64,000 nt of DNA from Candidatus Eisenbergiella merdipullorum (GTDB lineage Bacteria > Bacillota > Clostridia > Lachnospirales > Lachnospiraceae). Location of the stretch: the NCBI GenBank assembly GCA_019118445.1, contig DWYY01000003.1:1-64000 (forward strand), given 5' to 3'. A program made the position numbers and the translations under genes. Below, piece after piece: positions 31,827 through 41,226 of the stretch (its first letter is position 1; every line of letters starts with the position of its first letter). The notes under the pieces are model-generated. The model was given only the letters and a program-made list of their open reading frames with translations, did not search any database and was not told the DNA's origin.

Positions 31827-34127
31827 TTAACTATGATTTTCTTTTTTGTCGATCCCCTGAAATTGTCCCGGAGTCACCCCCACCATTTTACGGAAAACCC
31901 TGATAAAAGCAGAACTGTCACGGAATCCGGTGCGCACAGCGGTTTCCTGAACGCTCACACCCTGCTTCAGCAGCCTTTTCGCTTCCTTGATCCTGGTTTC
32001 ATTGATGATGGTCAGCAGGCTTTTTCCGGTCTGTTTCTTCAGGATGGCGGATAGATACGCCGGTGTCATTTGAAATTTGAGGCCAGTCTGTGCCACATTC
32101 AGATCAGGATCCCTGTAATTCTCTTTTACATATGTCAAAATCTCCTGACACAGCTTATGATGCTGATGAGTTTTCCGGTCGACTTCCATCTCTGTCTCGA
32201 GATTCCTTCCCGTCTCTTCCATTCCCGCCGTCAGATCCAGCACCGTCTGTTTCAGGATCATCTTATTATCTTCTATGGATATTTTCATGGAAATCCGGCT
32301 CAAACCCGCAATGTCCGTGCCGTTTCTTCCCATACGGTCCGCCGCTCTCCTGACGGTAGCGCAGATATTATACAGAAGGCATTTGAATACTTCCGGCGCG
32401 TCCCTGTTAAGCAGCATGTTCGTATCCAGAATTTTTTCTATCATGGATACGGCATATTCTCCATTTCCGGAAACGATCGCCGTAATGATCAGCTCTTCTG
32501 TCTCAACCGGATAGTCATAACAGTTTACAGCCTCTGTTCTGATGTCACGATAGCTGATATAGTCGTCATCCTCCAGGGCAAGGAATTCTTCCGTCTGACA
32601 TGCTTCCTCGTAAGAAAGATTGATCCCTTCTGGTCCCTTGTGAATGCTTCCCGCTGCCGCCAACACTTTAAACTGAAAGTGCTTCTGGATAAAGTCCTGG
32701 TATTTTTCCACAGTTTCCTGAATTTCCGCTTCCACATCTTCTTCGTTCATCCGGACTGCAACGGCAACCGTATCCCCCAGATATGCTGTCTTCTGAAAAT
32801 AATGCTCGCCTATCCCTTCTTCAAAAACATTCCTGATGATGAAACGTCTGAGGTTGTTTGTCGAAATCCGGTCTGCCTCATTTTCCGCCGGATATTTTTC
32901 TATTTTAAGAAGGAGCACCATGCAGTATTTTCCCTGAAACATTTCCTTGAGCTTTTGCAGTTCCGGCGTATTTTCAAGCATTCCGCAGGGCATCCGGAAC
33001 AGATTCTCCAGATAATATTCTTCGACCACATGGTTCATATACTCCATTTTCTGCCGAAATCCGGACCGTTCCTCAAACAGCTTTCTGGATTTTTCCTCCA
33101 GATACAGATATTCATTTTCCACACCGCTGCCGTTTCCTTCCTCTCCGGAAGAAGAAAAAAGCTCCACCAGCCTTCGCAGAGGCCCATAATTGAGTTTCAT
33201 CAGATACCTGGAGATCAGAACCCCCACCATCAGGCAGAGCACATTGGTAACCACGAAAAAATTACGAACCTTTCCGGTTACTCCTGTGATCAGATTTTCC
33301 GGCATCAGGATAACATATTTTAAATTTCCGTTCTGTGAAGGAAGCGAACGGACAAGGTACTCTTTTCTGTTCCAATTGAGCTTAAAATCTCCGCCTTCTT
33401 CCAGATCCTCACTGCGGAACGCCAGGCCATTCACCCCGCGGGAGCACAGAATCACATCTTCCTTCTCATCAACGATCGCCCATTCCAGATTTTCATTCCA
33501 GGCACCCGACTCTATTCTTGCGCTCAATACATCCACATCCATCCAGATCCCGATGACTGCCGGGGAGGTTTTCCCTTTTTTTAAAGACGGCTGCAATATC
33601 AGGATCGAGGAATGATCCTGCGACCACTTTGCTTCCATAGAAAGGATCCGCTCCGGTTTCTCAGACAGCAGACTTGCTTTCAACAGATCCGCTTCTTCGA
33701 TATGATCCGTGCAGAAATAATCGATGTAAAAATCCAGATCCATGCGGCCCTTACTGGACGCAACTACATCCTGATCCTTAAAATACACAAAAATATCAGA
33801 ACAGTAGGATTGGTCTAATTCCTGAATCTCATGACAAAGAGAAGCGATATTCCAATCTCTCTTTTTTATCAATTCTTCATTATCACTGTATATTTCAGCT
33901 ATCTTGCCGTTCATCACCAACTGTACCAGACAGTTCTGTGCATATTGGAATTCTCTGTCGCAGGTCTTTTGAGTATTGATCAAATAATTTCGATTGGAAA
34001 TATCTGTCTGTCCTTTTACCACATGATAAGTATTGAAATAAAAGACAATGCCCGCGCAGACGGGTATCAACAAAATCATGATATAAGATACAGCCTGCCT
34101 CCGATAATATTTCCCATTTCTTTGCAT
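31827..34127 (-). CDS. membrane-bound AraC-family sensor-regulator (YesS/YtdP type)
   Basis: A 766-residue single-chain sensor and regulator. A first helix (~12-32) and a second (~280-305) flank an extracellular Cache-like sensing domain. A cytoplasmic linker follows, then two AraC HTHs at the end: 'TGLKFQMTPAYLSAILKKQTG' and 'SVQETAVRTGFRDSSAFIRVF'. I prefer ATG 34127 over the tracked GTG 34136, since AGAGGGTGGAG precedes it. It should sense an extracellular sugar, or binding-protein state, and activate the adjacent transport operon. Here it lies upstream of the transport genes; in the second system it lies downstream. Confidence 0.92.
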   Translation of the reverse strand: MQRNGKYYRRQAVSYIMILLIPVCAGIVFYFNTYHVVKGQTDISNRNYLINTQKTCDREFQYAQNCLVQLVMNGKIAEIYSDNEELIKKRDWNIASLCHEIQELDQSYCSDIFVYFKDQDVVASSKGRMDLDFYIDYFCTDHIEEADLLKASLLSEKPERILSMEAKWSQDHSSILILQPSLKKGKTSPAVIGIWMDVDVLSARIESGAWNENLEWAIVDEKEDVILCSRGVNGLAFRSEDLEEGGDFKLNWNRKEYLVRSLPSQNGNLKYVILMPENLITGVTGKVRNFFVVTNVLCLMVGVLISRYLMKLNYGPLRRLVELFSSSGEEGNGSGVENEYLYLEEKSRKLFEERSGFRQKMEYMNHVVEEYYLENLFRMPCGMLENTPELQKLKEMFQGKYCMVLLLKIEKYPAENEADRISTNNLRRFIIRNVFEEGIGEHYFQKTAYLGDTVAVAVRMNEEDVEAEIQETVEKYQDFIQKHFQFKVLAAAGSIHKGPEGINLSYEEACQTEEFLALEDDDYISYRDIRTEAVNCYDYPVETEELIITAIVSGNGEYAVSMIEKILDTNMLLNRDAPEVFKCLLYNICATVRRAADRMGRNGTDIAGLSRISMKISIEDNKMILKQTVLDLTAGMEETGRNLETEMEVDRKTHQHHKLCQEILTYVKENYRDPDLNVAQTGLKFQMTPAYLSAILKKQTGKSLLTIINETRIKEAKRLLKQGVSVQETAVRTGFRDSSAFIRVFRKMVGVTPGQFQGIDKKENHS

Positions 34128-34168
34128 ACGCTCCACCCTCTTTTTTGCAGTTTCTCCCTAACATTACT

Positions 34169-34205
34169 ATTATAAATTCTTTTTTGCATCCAAAAAATAT
34201 GCAAA
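34169..34205 (-). promoter_or_regulatory. -10 element and overlapping inverted repeat ahead of the first AraC gene
   Basis: Minus-strand TATAAT (34169-34174) with a poor -35. TTTGCAT (34183-34189) and ATGCAAA (34199-34205) form an inverted repeat over the -35 zone, a possible self-regulatory site. Confidence 0.45.
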
Positions 34206-34463
34206 TTTCCAAAACCGATAGGCATATCGCAAAATAGCTGTTTTCTGAGTCATTTTTTGCAAAGAATCCACTTGAATTATTTCTTATTTGGATTTATGAA
34301 TTTAGACACAGAATGTTCACAGTTTTGTCTTAAAATTGAAATTGATTTCACACTATATTTCAGCAGATAACCTGGGCCCTGGTGGACGTGCAGCATCTGA
34401 CGCAGCCGAGAAACCTTTGCAATGGACCATATCCCCAGGATCAGTCCCGGAAAGGAGACTATC
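34206..34463 (+). promoter_or_regulatory. divergent control region and long leader upstream of cysD
   Basis: About 260 bp up to the TTG start of cysD. A weak promoter fits TTGAAT (34272-34277), 17 bp, TATGAA (34295-34300). That leaves a ~150-nt leader containing a GGGCCC palindrome and a GC-richer block (34370-34420) of unknown role. I could not match it to a known riboswitch class. Confidence 0.3.
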
Positions 34464-35363
34464 TTGAAGCCTTTAGACCATCTGAGCACTCTGGAGGCGG
34501 AATCCATCTATATCATGAGGGAGGTCGCTGCAGAGTGTGAAAAGCCTGTCATGCTCTATTCTATCGGGAAGGACAGTTCTGTCATGCTGCACCTTGCCAG
34601 AAAGGCTTTTTATCCGGAGGATCCTCCATTTCCTTTTCTCCACATTGATACTACCTGGAAATTTCATGAAATGATCGAATTCCGTGACGCGACCGCCAAA
34701 AAGTACGGTCTGAACATGCTGGTCTATACCAACATGGACGGCGTGCGTCAGGGCATCAATCCCTTCGACCACGGCGCTGCATATACGGACATCATGAAAA
34801 CCCAGGCGTTGAAAGCGGCACTGAAGCAGTATGGCTTTACGGCAGCCTTTGGCGGCGGCAGACGGGACGAGGAAAAATCCAGAGCGAAGGAGCGGATTTT
34901 CTCCTTCCGGAACGCCGAGCAGACCTGGGACCCCAAAAACCAGCGCCCGGAGATGTGGAAGCTGTACAACACCAGGATCCACAAGGGAGAGAGCATCCGG
35001 GTCTTCCCTCTCTCCAACTGGACGGAGGCCGACATCTGGCAATACATCAAACGGGAAAATATTGAGATCGTCTCCCTGTATTATGCCAAGGAGCGTCCCT
35101 GCATCTACCGCGACGGCAACATCATCATGGTGGATGACGACAGGCTGAAGCTGCGCCCCGGCGAAAAGATCGAATATAAAAAGATCCGTTTCCGCACCCT
35201 CGGCTGTTATCCCCTCACAGGCGGCATGGAATCGGATGCGGATACATTGGATAAGATCATAGCTGAAACGCTCGGAGCCGTATACTCGGAGCGCACCAGC
35301 CGCGTGATCGACCACGAAGCGGCCGGCAGCATGGAACGCAGAAAAAGGGAGGGGTATTTCTGA
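34464..35363 (+). CDS. cysD: sulfate adenylyltransferase subunit 2 (CysD)
   Basis: A 299-residue ATP sulfurylase small subunit that makes adenosine 5'-phosphosulfate from ATP and sulfate in the cytoplasm. The pyrophosphatase-loop motif is '[11 protein letters not shown]' (~32-42), followed by '[12 protein letters not shown]' and '[20 protein letters not shown]', which are strongly conserved in CysD. I start it at TTG 34464 ([20 protein letters not shown]), because AAAGGAG stands 6 bp upstream and none precedes the tracked ATG 34422. Its stop overlaps the cysNC ATG by one base. The sulfotransferase downstream suggests that the product feeds sulfonation. Confidence 0.95.
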   Translation: MKPLDHLSTLEAESIYIMREVAAECEKPVMLYSIGKDSSVMLHLARKAFYPEDPPFPFLHIDTTWKFHEMIEFRDATAKKYGLNMLVYTNMDGVRQGINPFDHGAAYTDIMKTQALKAALKQYGFTAAFGGGRRDEEKSRAKERIFSFRNAEQTWDPKNQRPEMWKLYNTRIHKGESIRVFPLSNWTEADIWQYIKRENIEIVSLYYAKERPCIYRDGNIIMVDDDRLKLRPGEKIEYKKIRFRTLGCYPLTGGMESDADTLDKIIAETLGAVYSERTSRVIDHEAAGSMERRKREGYF

Positions 35364-37192
35364 TGAAGGACCTGTTAAAATTTCTTACCTGCGGCAGCGT
35401 GGACGACGGAAAATCCACGCTGATCGGCCACATGCTTTATGACAGCAAACAGCTCTACGCGGATCAGGAACAGGCGCTCCAGCTTGACAGCCGGGTCGGC
35501 AGCGCGGACGGCCAGATCGATTATTCCCTGCTGCTGGACGGACTCATGAGCGAGCGGGAACAGGGGATCACCATCGACGTGGCCTACCGCTATTTCAAGA
35601 CGGAGGCGCGCAGCTATATCGTGGCGGACGCCCCCGGTCATGAGGAGTATACCCGCAATATGGCCGTGGCCGCCTCCTTCGCCCAGCTTGCCGTCATCCT
35701 TATCGACGCCTCAAAGGGCGTTCAGATCCAGACCAGACGCCATGCCCGGATCTGCTATCTGATGGGTATCCGCGACATGGTCTTTGCCGTCAACAAAATG
35801 GACATGGTGGGATACGACAGACAGCGCTTCAAGGAAATTGAAAGCGCCATCCATGAGATGACAGAGCCTTTTCCCTTAAACAGCCTTGCCATCATCCCGG
35901 TTTCCGCCACAATGGGAGACAATATCACGGAGCATTCTGACCGGATGCCCTGGTACAGCGGGCCTTCTCTTCTGGACTATCTGGATCAGGTCGAGATCGC
36001 TCCTTCTACGGAGAGTACGGATTTCACCATGCCGGTGCAGAGGGTGTGCCGTCCCAATTCCTCCTTCCGGGGCTTTCAGGGCCAGATCGAGAGCGGAAGC
36101 GTCCGCGTCGGCGATGAGATCCGCAGCCTTCCCAGCGGAGAAACCGCTGTGGTAACCGACATTCTCACAGGCTTTGATGAAGTGGAGGAAGCCGTGGCCG
36201 GACAGCCCGTGACCATTCAGCTCGGCCGGGAGATCGACATTTCCCGGGGCTGTGTGCTGGTAAAAGGAAAGGGCCATCCCATTTCAGAAAGCTTCACCGC
36301 CACGCTTTTGTGGATGGACGAATCCCCCCTGATGCCAGGCGTCAATTACATTCTCAAGCTGGGGACCAAAATGACAAACGCCACCGTCATGGACATCCAG
36401 TATAAGGTGGACATCCACAGCGGACGCCATGTCCCCGCCGACCGGCTTTATAAAAACGAGATCGGCGTCTGCAATATCCTGGTATCGGAAAAGATCATCC
36501 TGGATACCTTTGAAAAAAGCCAGCCCATGGGCGGCCTGATCCTGATCGACCAGGTCACCAACCATACCTGTGCGGGAGGAACGGTGAAAGCCGTCACATC
36601 CGGCTATGGGGATCTGTTCTGGCATGATTTTGACCTCACCAGGGATATCCGCGCCAGAAACATGGGGCAGAATCCCCTTACCATCTGGTTCACCGGACTG
36701 TCCGGCTCCGGGAAATCCACGCTGGCCAACGCCCTGGAAAAGAGGCTGTACGCCATGGGCATGCATACCATGGTGCTGGATGGGGATAATATCCGTCTGG
36801 GCCTGAACCGGGACCTGGGCTTTTCCGAGGAGGACAGGATCGAGAATATCCGCAGGATCGCCCAGGTGGCAAAACTGATGAACGACGCCGGCCTGATCGT
36901 GCTGACCGCCTTTATCTCCCCGTTCCACAGGGACCGGGACAACGCCCGCAAGATCATCGGCGACTCTTTTATCGAGGTCTATGTGAACACCCCTCTGGAG
37001 GAATGTGAGCGCCGCGATATCAAACACCTCTACCAGAAAGCGCGCAAGGGAGAGATCCATGATTTCACCGGGATCAGCAGTCCATATGAGGTCCCTGAAA
37101 ATCCGGATATCACGGTTGATACCACCGGACGCGCCGTGGAAGCCTGCGTCTCCGATATTCTGGAGAAGCTTGCGCCTTACCTGAAAAAATGA
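35363..37192 (+). CDS. cysNC: bifunctional sulfate adenylyltransferase subunit 1 / APS kinase (CysNC)
   Basis: A 609-residue fusion. Residues 1-~430 form the CysN GTPase with G1 'GSVDDGKST' (11-19), 'DAPGHEEY' and 'NKMD', plus two EF-Tu-like beta barrels. Residues ~435-609 form APS kinase with P-loop 'GLSGSGKST' and 'LDGDNIRLGLNRDLGF'. With CysD it makes APS at the cost of GTP and phosphorylates it to PAPS, the universal sulfonate donor. No PAPS reductase or sulfite reductase gene is nearby, so PAPS for transfer rather than reduction is the likely purpose. The sulfotransferase begins 29 bp later. Confidence 0.95.
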   Translation: MKDLLKFLTCGSVDDGKSTLIGHMLYDSKQLYADQEQALQLDSRVGSADGQIDYSLLLDGLMSEREQGITIDVAYRYFKTEARSYIVADAPGHEEYTRNMAVAASFAQLAVILIDASKGVQIQTRRHARICYLMGIRDMVFAVNKMDMVGYDRQRFKEIESAIHEMTEPFPLNSLAIIPVSATMGDNITEHSDRMPWYSGPSLLDYLDQVEIAPSTESTDFTMPVQRVCRPNSSFRGFQGQIESGSVRVGDEIRSLPSGETAVVTDILTGFDEVEEAVAGQPVTIQLGREIDISRGCVLVKGKGHPISESFTATLLWMDESPLMPGVNYILKLGTKMTNATVMDIQYKVDIHSGRHVPADRLYKNEIGVCNILVSEKIILDTFEKSQPMGGLILIDQVTNHTCAGGTVKAVTSGYGDLFWHDFDLTRDIRARNMGQNPLTIWFTGLSGSGKSTLANALEKRLYAMGMHTMVLDGDNIRLGLNRDLGFSEEDRIENIRRIAQVAKLMNDAGLIVLTAFISPFHRDRDNARKIIGDSFIEVYVNTPLEECERRDIKHLYQKARKGEIHDFTGISSPYEVPENPDITVDTTGRAVEACVSDILEKLAPYLKK

Positions 37193-37221
37193 GCTGTTAC
37201 TATGAGAAGGAGAAATACGGG

Positions 37222-38430
37222 ATGAAAGGAAAGAAGACAAAGCTGTCATTTATCTGCATCGGATTCCAGAAATGCGGAACCACATCCCTGTACGATCTGC
37301 TCAGACAACACCCAAACATCTATCTGACAGAAGACGTGAAGGAACCGATGTTTTACCGGGTTCATCTTGTCCGCCGGATCCTCGGCTCCGGCTGGTATCG
37401 GAAAAGATATTTCGGGCATCTGGAGGAAGCCAGACAGATGCCTCCCGCCGCGCGGCGCAGAACCTCTGAAAACGTAGGGCTTCTCACCGGACGCCGGGGG
37501 AAGACGTCCTCCGCCGGTACAGATCCATCCAAAGCCTGCGCAGCCACTTCCAAAGCCTGCGCAGCCGGACCGGAAGACAGCGCTGTATCTGTTTCAGGAA
37601 CGGATCATGCTGCGCCGGCAGCTTCTGACCAGAGCCAGGCAGACGGCAGACATGCTTCCGTCCTCTATCCGGGAGAGATCAACGCGGGCCTTGGTTTTAA
37701 CGGCTGCGCCCGCTGGCTTGGCAGGGATTTTACCCACGACACAAAGCTGATCTTCATGATGCGTGACCCGGCGGACCGCTGCTATTCCGCTTATAAATAC
37801 TTTCTCGCCCTCGGCTTCCTGCCCATGTCTGTGGCGGCGGATGATAAAAAAAGAGGACATGCTGCGGCCTTCGACAGCTATGTCCGCTCTGTCCTGCTCA
37901 ATCCACACCGCCGGAAGGAGATCAGGAGGCACCGCATGAAATATCTCTGCTTTTCCCAGGGCAACTACGCCTGCTGCATCCGGGAATACCTGCGCAGTTT
38001 CCCCAGAGAAAACATGAAGTTCATCTTCTTTGAGGAGTTCATCCGAGATGAGGAAGGCGTGACGAAGGATCTTCTCCGGTTTTTGCAGATTCCCGAAGCT
38101 CCGGGGATGTCCTATCATGTGAAAAGCAACGAGACCAACTTTCGGGCGGCTTCTCCGGTCTGCGCCAAAATCCTTCTCCTGTTCCAGGGTATGTACTATC
38201 TGTTCTTTGAATTTTTAAACATGGGACGCCGCTGCCCGGGATTTTTCCGGAAATTCATGGCATTCTATGACTGGAGCATGGATAAATGCACCCGTCCGGA
38301 AACAGATGCCTCCAAAATGCTGCCATCCACCAGAAAGCTCCTGAATCGCTACTATCAGAATGAGATCAGGAAAGTGGAGGAGCTTTCCGGCCGCAGCGTG
38401 CCTGAAAGCTGGGCACGCTGCGGAAAATAA
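37222..38430 (+). CDS. PAPS-dependent sulfotransferase
   Basis: A 402-residue sulfotransferase. The 5'-phosphosulfate loop is 'GFQKCGTTSLYDLLRQHP' (14-31) and the 3'-phosphate site is 'MRDPADRCYSAYKYF' (~178-192). A C-terminal 'PESW' ends the fold. I choose ATG 37222 behind GAAGGAG over the tracked ATG 37189 that overlaps cysNC without a ribosome site. An Ala/Ser/Cys-rich insert (~100-150), encoded partly by a 21-bp direct repeat, interrupts the domain. No membrane helix or signal peptide is seen, so it acts in the cytoplasm. The acceptor is unknown; it could be a glycan, lipid or small molecule. Confidence 0.88.
   Translation: MKGKKTKLSFICIGFQKCGTTSLYDLLRQHPNIYLTEDVKEPMFYRVHLVRRILGSGWYRKRYFGHLEEARQMPPAARRRTSENVGLLTGRRGKTSSAGTDPSKACAATSKACAAGPEDSAVSVSGTDHAAPAASDQSQADGRHASVLYPGEINAGLGFNGCARWLGRDFTHDTKLIFMMRDPADRCYSAYKYFLALGFLPMSVAADDKKRGHAAAFDSYVRSVLLNPHRRKEIRRHRMKYLCFSQGNYACCIREYLRSFPRENMKFIFFEEFIRDEEGVTKDLLRFLQIPEAPGMSYHVKSNETNFRAASPVCAKILLLFQGMYYLFFEFLNMGRRCPGFFRKFMAFYDWSMDKCTRPETDASKMLPSTRKLLNRYYQNEIRKVEELSGRSVPESWARCGK
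37528..37569 (+). repeat. 21-bp tandem repeat in the sulfotransferase insert
   Basis: Two copies of TCCAAAGCCTGCGCAGCC with a 21-bp period encode SKACAAT and SKACAAG. They lie in the low-complexity insert. Confidence 0.8.
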
Positions 38431-38486
38431 CCAGAGAAAAGGGATTCCGGCGCAGGCGGCGGAACAAACGGGAATGGAACCGGCTG

Positions 38487-39746
38487 TCAGATTAAGAACC
38501 CTTCGTTTCTCAGAATATCCTGCACTTGTCTTACATCGACGTTGCGCACATTCGTATGATCTTTTACTGCGACGGCGACTGCTGTCCCCGCTGCCTGACC
38601 CAGTTCTGCGCAGTATGGCATGATCCTGTAAGATGCCTGCGCTTCATGTGTGGAAGAGATGCAGCGCCCAGCCACCAGCATGTTATTCATATGTTTCGGT
38701 ATCAGGCACCGGTAGGGGATCTCATACCACTGCCCGGCCCCAAAATAGTAATGTGTGGTCCCCGAACCTTCCGGATTATGGATATCTATATCATAGTTTG
38801 CTGTCGCAATGGCGTCAGGAAAGCGGGCAAGCGATTTCAGATCCGTTTCTGTCAGCGTATATTCCCCGTCAATTTTCCGGCTTTCCCGTATGCCTATCTG
38901 AATCGCGGTGGAAAGCACTCTTGCATTTTCAAACCCTTCGATATTATCTTTGAGGAAGCGATATAACTCAAAGACCTGCTCTCTCGCTTCAATCTCAGCT
39001 TTTGTAATGTCAAAAGGATCGGTAGGATCTCTCTTTACTATTCTTGTACTGTTAAAATGCAAAACGCCATCATTATAATTTTCAAAAATCAAAACATCCT
39101 CCCGGGGATTTTTGATCAGTCCTTTTTCTTTCCATTCCTGGTACAGCGGATTGATCTTCGACCGGTTTTTCTGAAATTTCTCCTTATCAACACCGCTCAT
39201 CCTGAAGCAAAGCGTCATTGGCTGACACAATCCGTCCGCTTCTCTGCCCACCTGGCTGGAGCATCCTGCCAGCATCGAAAGCTCCGCATCCCCTGTCGCA
39301 TCAATAAAATGATCCGCCCGAAACGACAGCGGCTTTGATTTTCCCAAGACCTGGATGGACATAAGATTTCCATCGGATACAGAAGCCTCCACAACGGTCG
39401 CGTCAAAAAGCAGGTTCACCCCATACTTTAATGCCATTCTGTTCAGGACAAGCTTTAAAACCTCTTCATCAAAATGGACAAGCTCATCCTTCGTATTCAT
39501 GATCTTGTTCATTTCTGAAACAATTTCCAAAAACAGACCGCCGCTGAGAAATTTTTTTTCTTTTTCTCCCGGCATATTTGTCCAATAGCACATAAACGGC
39601 ATGATCAAAGAACCCACCGCCGCGCCGCCAAGAGCGTTATACTTCTCTATCAGCAGCACCTCCACGCCCTGCTTTGCAGCGGAAATAGCCGCCGCTGTAC
39701 CGGCAAATCCGCCGCCTACTACGATCAGTTCATACTTGTCTTTCAT
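38487..39746 (-). CDS. FAD-dependent oxidoreductase (FAD_oxidored, PF12831)
   Basis: A 419-residue flavoprotein. The dinucleotide-binding motif is 'VVGGGFAGTAAAISAAKQGVEVLLIEK' (9-35), followed by 'NALGGAAVGSLIMPF' and 'HFIDATGDAELSMLAG'. It ends with 'THEAQASYRIMPYCAELGQAAG', the C-terminal FAD contact. This group is abundant in gut Clostridia and Bacteroidota beside carbohydrate genes, but its reaction is mostly unknown. ATG 39746 follows GTAGGAGGGC. It stands alone and converges on the sulfotransferase with a 56-bp gap. It is a relative of the second flavin domain of the 971-residue protein at 45.3 kb. Confidence 0.88.
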   Translation of the reverse strand: MKDKYELIVVGGGFAGTAAAISAAKQGVEVLLIEKYNALGGAAVGSLIMPFMCYWTNMPGEKEKKFLSGGLFLEIVSEMNKIMNTKDELVHFDEEVLKLVLNRMALKYGVNLLFDATVVEASVSDGNLMSIQVLGKSKPLSFRADHFIDATGDAELSMLAGCSSQVGREADGLCQPMTLCFRMSGVDKEKFQKNRSKINPLYQEWKEKGLIKNPREDVLIFENYNDGVLHFNSTRIVKRDPTDPFDITKAEIEAREQVFELYRFLKDNIEGFENARVLSTAIQIGIRESRKIDGEYTLTETDLKSLARFPDAIATANYDIDIHNPEGSGTTHYYFGAGQWYEIPYRCLIPKHMNNMLVAGRCISSTHEAQASYRIMPYCAELGQAAGTAVAVAVKDHTNVRNVDVRQVQDILRNEGFLI

Positions 39747-39895
39747 AATGCCCTCCTACCTTTCTTTTTTTGTATGATACTCTGCATCGCAGCGGATTTC
39801 TACAATATATTCGCCTTAAAATTGAACAAAAGAGCTATTTCTATTTTAATAACACACGATTTATTATTTTTGTTCAGGTGGTTATGGTCCTGACA

Positions 39896-39937
39896 TGAAA
39901 AGGACTGCGAAAAAGCGTAAAATCTTTTCCGCAGTCT
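39896..39937 (-). terminator. terminator of the adenosylhomocysteinase gene
   Basis: On the minus strand ACTGCGGAAAAG pairs with CTTTTTCGCAGT (one G-U pair) over an 8-base loop, then CCTTTTC. It lies 28 bp after the ahcY stop. Confidence 0.65.
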
Positions 39938-39964
39938 CCTGAATCATTCCATCTCTTTTGCTTT

Positions 39965-41212
39965 TTACACCAAAGACTTATTCAGATAAGCCTCCTGCTC
40001 AGGCGTGAGGGTATCGATCTTCTTACCGAGGAAGCTGAGCTTTCTTTCCGCCACTTCCCTGTCGATCTCCGCCGGGACATCGATCAGCTTCTCGGTCAGT
40101 TCCTTCCCATGCTCCACCAGGTATTTCGCGGACAGCGCCTGGATCGCAAAACTCATGTCCATGATCTCCGCCGGATGTCCGTCCCCGGCCGCCAGGTTCA
40201 CAAGCCGTCCCTCTGCCAGGACGCAAATCCACTGTCCGGTGGGCAGCTTATAGCCTTGGATGTTCTTTCTCATCTCTTTGGTCTCAACCGCCATCTCGCG
40301 CAGTCCGGCCATATCGATCTCGCAGTCGAAGTGACCCGCATTGCAGAGGATCGCGCCCTCCTTCATCTCCACGAAATCTTCCGCATCAATGACCTTGTCG
40401 CATCCCGTCACGGTGATGAAGAAATCGCCAATCTTTGCGGCTTCCTTCATGGGCATCACCTCGAAGCCGTCCATTACCGCCTCGATGGCCTTAACAGGGT
40501 CGATCTCCGTCACGATGACCTTCGCTCCCAAGCCCTTCGCTCTCATGGAAACTCCCTTGCCGCACCATCCGTAACCAGCCACGACCACATTCTTGCCGGC
40601 CACGATCAGGTTGGTGGTGCGCATAATGCCGTCCCATACGGACTGGCCCGTGCCATATCTGTTGTCGAAGAAGTGTTTGCACTGTGCGTTGTTGACGCGG
40701 ATCATGGGGAATTCCAGATCGCCCGCGCGGTTCATGGCCTCCAGCCGGATGATGCCGGTGGTGGTCTCCTCACAGCCGCCCAGGATATTCGGGATCAGAT
40801 CGCGCATCTCGGTATGAACCATGTGCACCAGATCGCCTCCGTCATCGATGATGATGTTCGGACCAGCGGACAGCGCCGCGCGGATGTGGGAATTGTACTC
40901 CTCCTCTGTCGCCCCGTACCAGGCATGCACTTCAAGCCCTGCCTTTACCAGAGCCGCTGCTACGTCATCCTGTGTGGAGAGCGGATTGGAACCGGTAACA
41001 TACATTTCCGCTCCGCCTGCCGCCAGCACCTTGCACAGGTACGCGGTCTTTGCCTCCAGATGCACGGAAAGAGTGATCTTCTTTCCCGCGAAGGGCTTCG
41101 TCTGGCTGAATTCCCCTTCCAGCATACGAAGCAGGTCGCAGTTTCTCTTCACCCATTCAATTTTCTGTTCGCCGGATTCGGCCAGGTTGATGTCTCTGAT
41201 TTCGCTGCTCAT
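39965..41212 (-). CDS. ahcY: adenosylhomocysteinase (S-adenosylhomocysteine hydrolase)
   Basis: A 415-residue NAD-dependent enzyme that cleaves S-adenosylhomocysteine to homocysteine and adenosine, ending the methylation cycle. It has 'LSVHLEAKTAYLCKVLAAGGAEMYVTGSNP' near the N-terminus, 'IDDGGDLVHMVH', the substrate segment 'NNAQCKHFFDNRYGTGQS', and NAD-binding 'VVAGYGWCGKGVSM'. It lacks the ~40-residue insert seen in some bacterial forms. ATG 41212 follows AAAAGAGGTAG. Many Clostridia use Pfs/LuxS instead, so this route is notable, since it yields no AI-2. Its leader holds two hairpins. Confidence 0.95.
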   Translation of the reverse strand: MSSEIRDINLAESGEQKIEWVKRNCDLLRMLEGEFSQTKPFAGKKITLSVHLEAKTAYLCKVLAAGGAEMYVTGSNPLSTQDDVAAALVKAGLEVHAWYGATEEEYNSHIRAALSAGPNIIIDDGGDLVHMVHTEMRDLIPNILGGCEETTTGIIRLEAMNRAGDLEFPMIRVNNAQCKHFFDNRYGTGQSVWDGIMRTTNLIVAGKNVVVAGYGWCGKGVSMRAKGLGAKVIVTEIDPVKAIEAVMDGFEVMPMKEAAKIGDFFITVTGCDKVIDAEDFVEMKEGAILCNAGHFDCEIDMAGLREMAVETKEMRKNIQGYKLPTGQWICVLAEGRLVNLAAGDGHPAEIMDMSFAIQALSAKYLVEHGKELTEKLIDVPAEIDREVAERKLSFLGKKIDTLTPEQEAYLNKSLV

Positions 41213-41226
41213 TTCTACCTCTTTTC

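Noticed and set aside
34206-34463. Possible known riboswitch (SAM, T-box or similar) before cysD
   Set aside because: I could not find the conserved core of any of these classes; kept only as an unknown leader.
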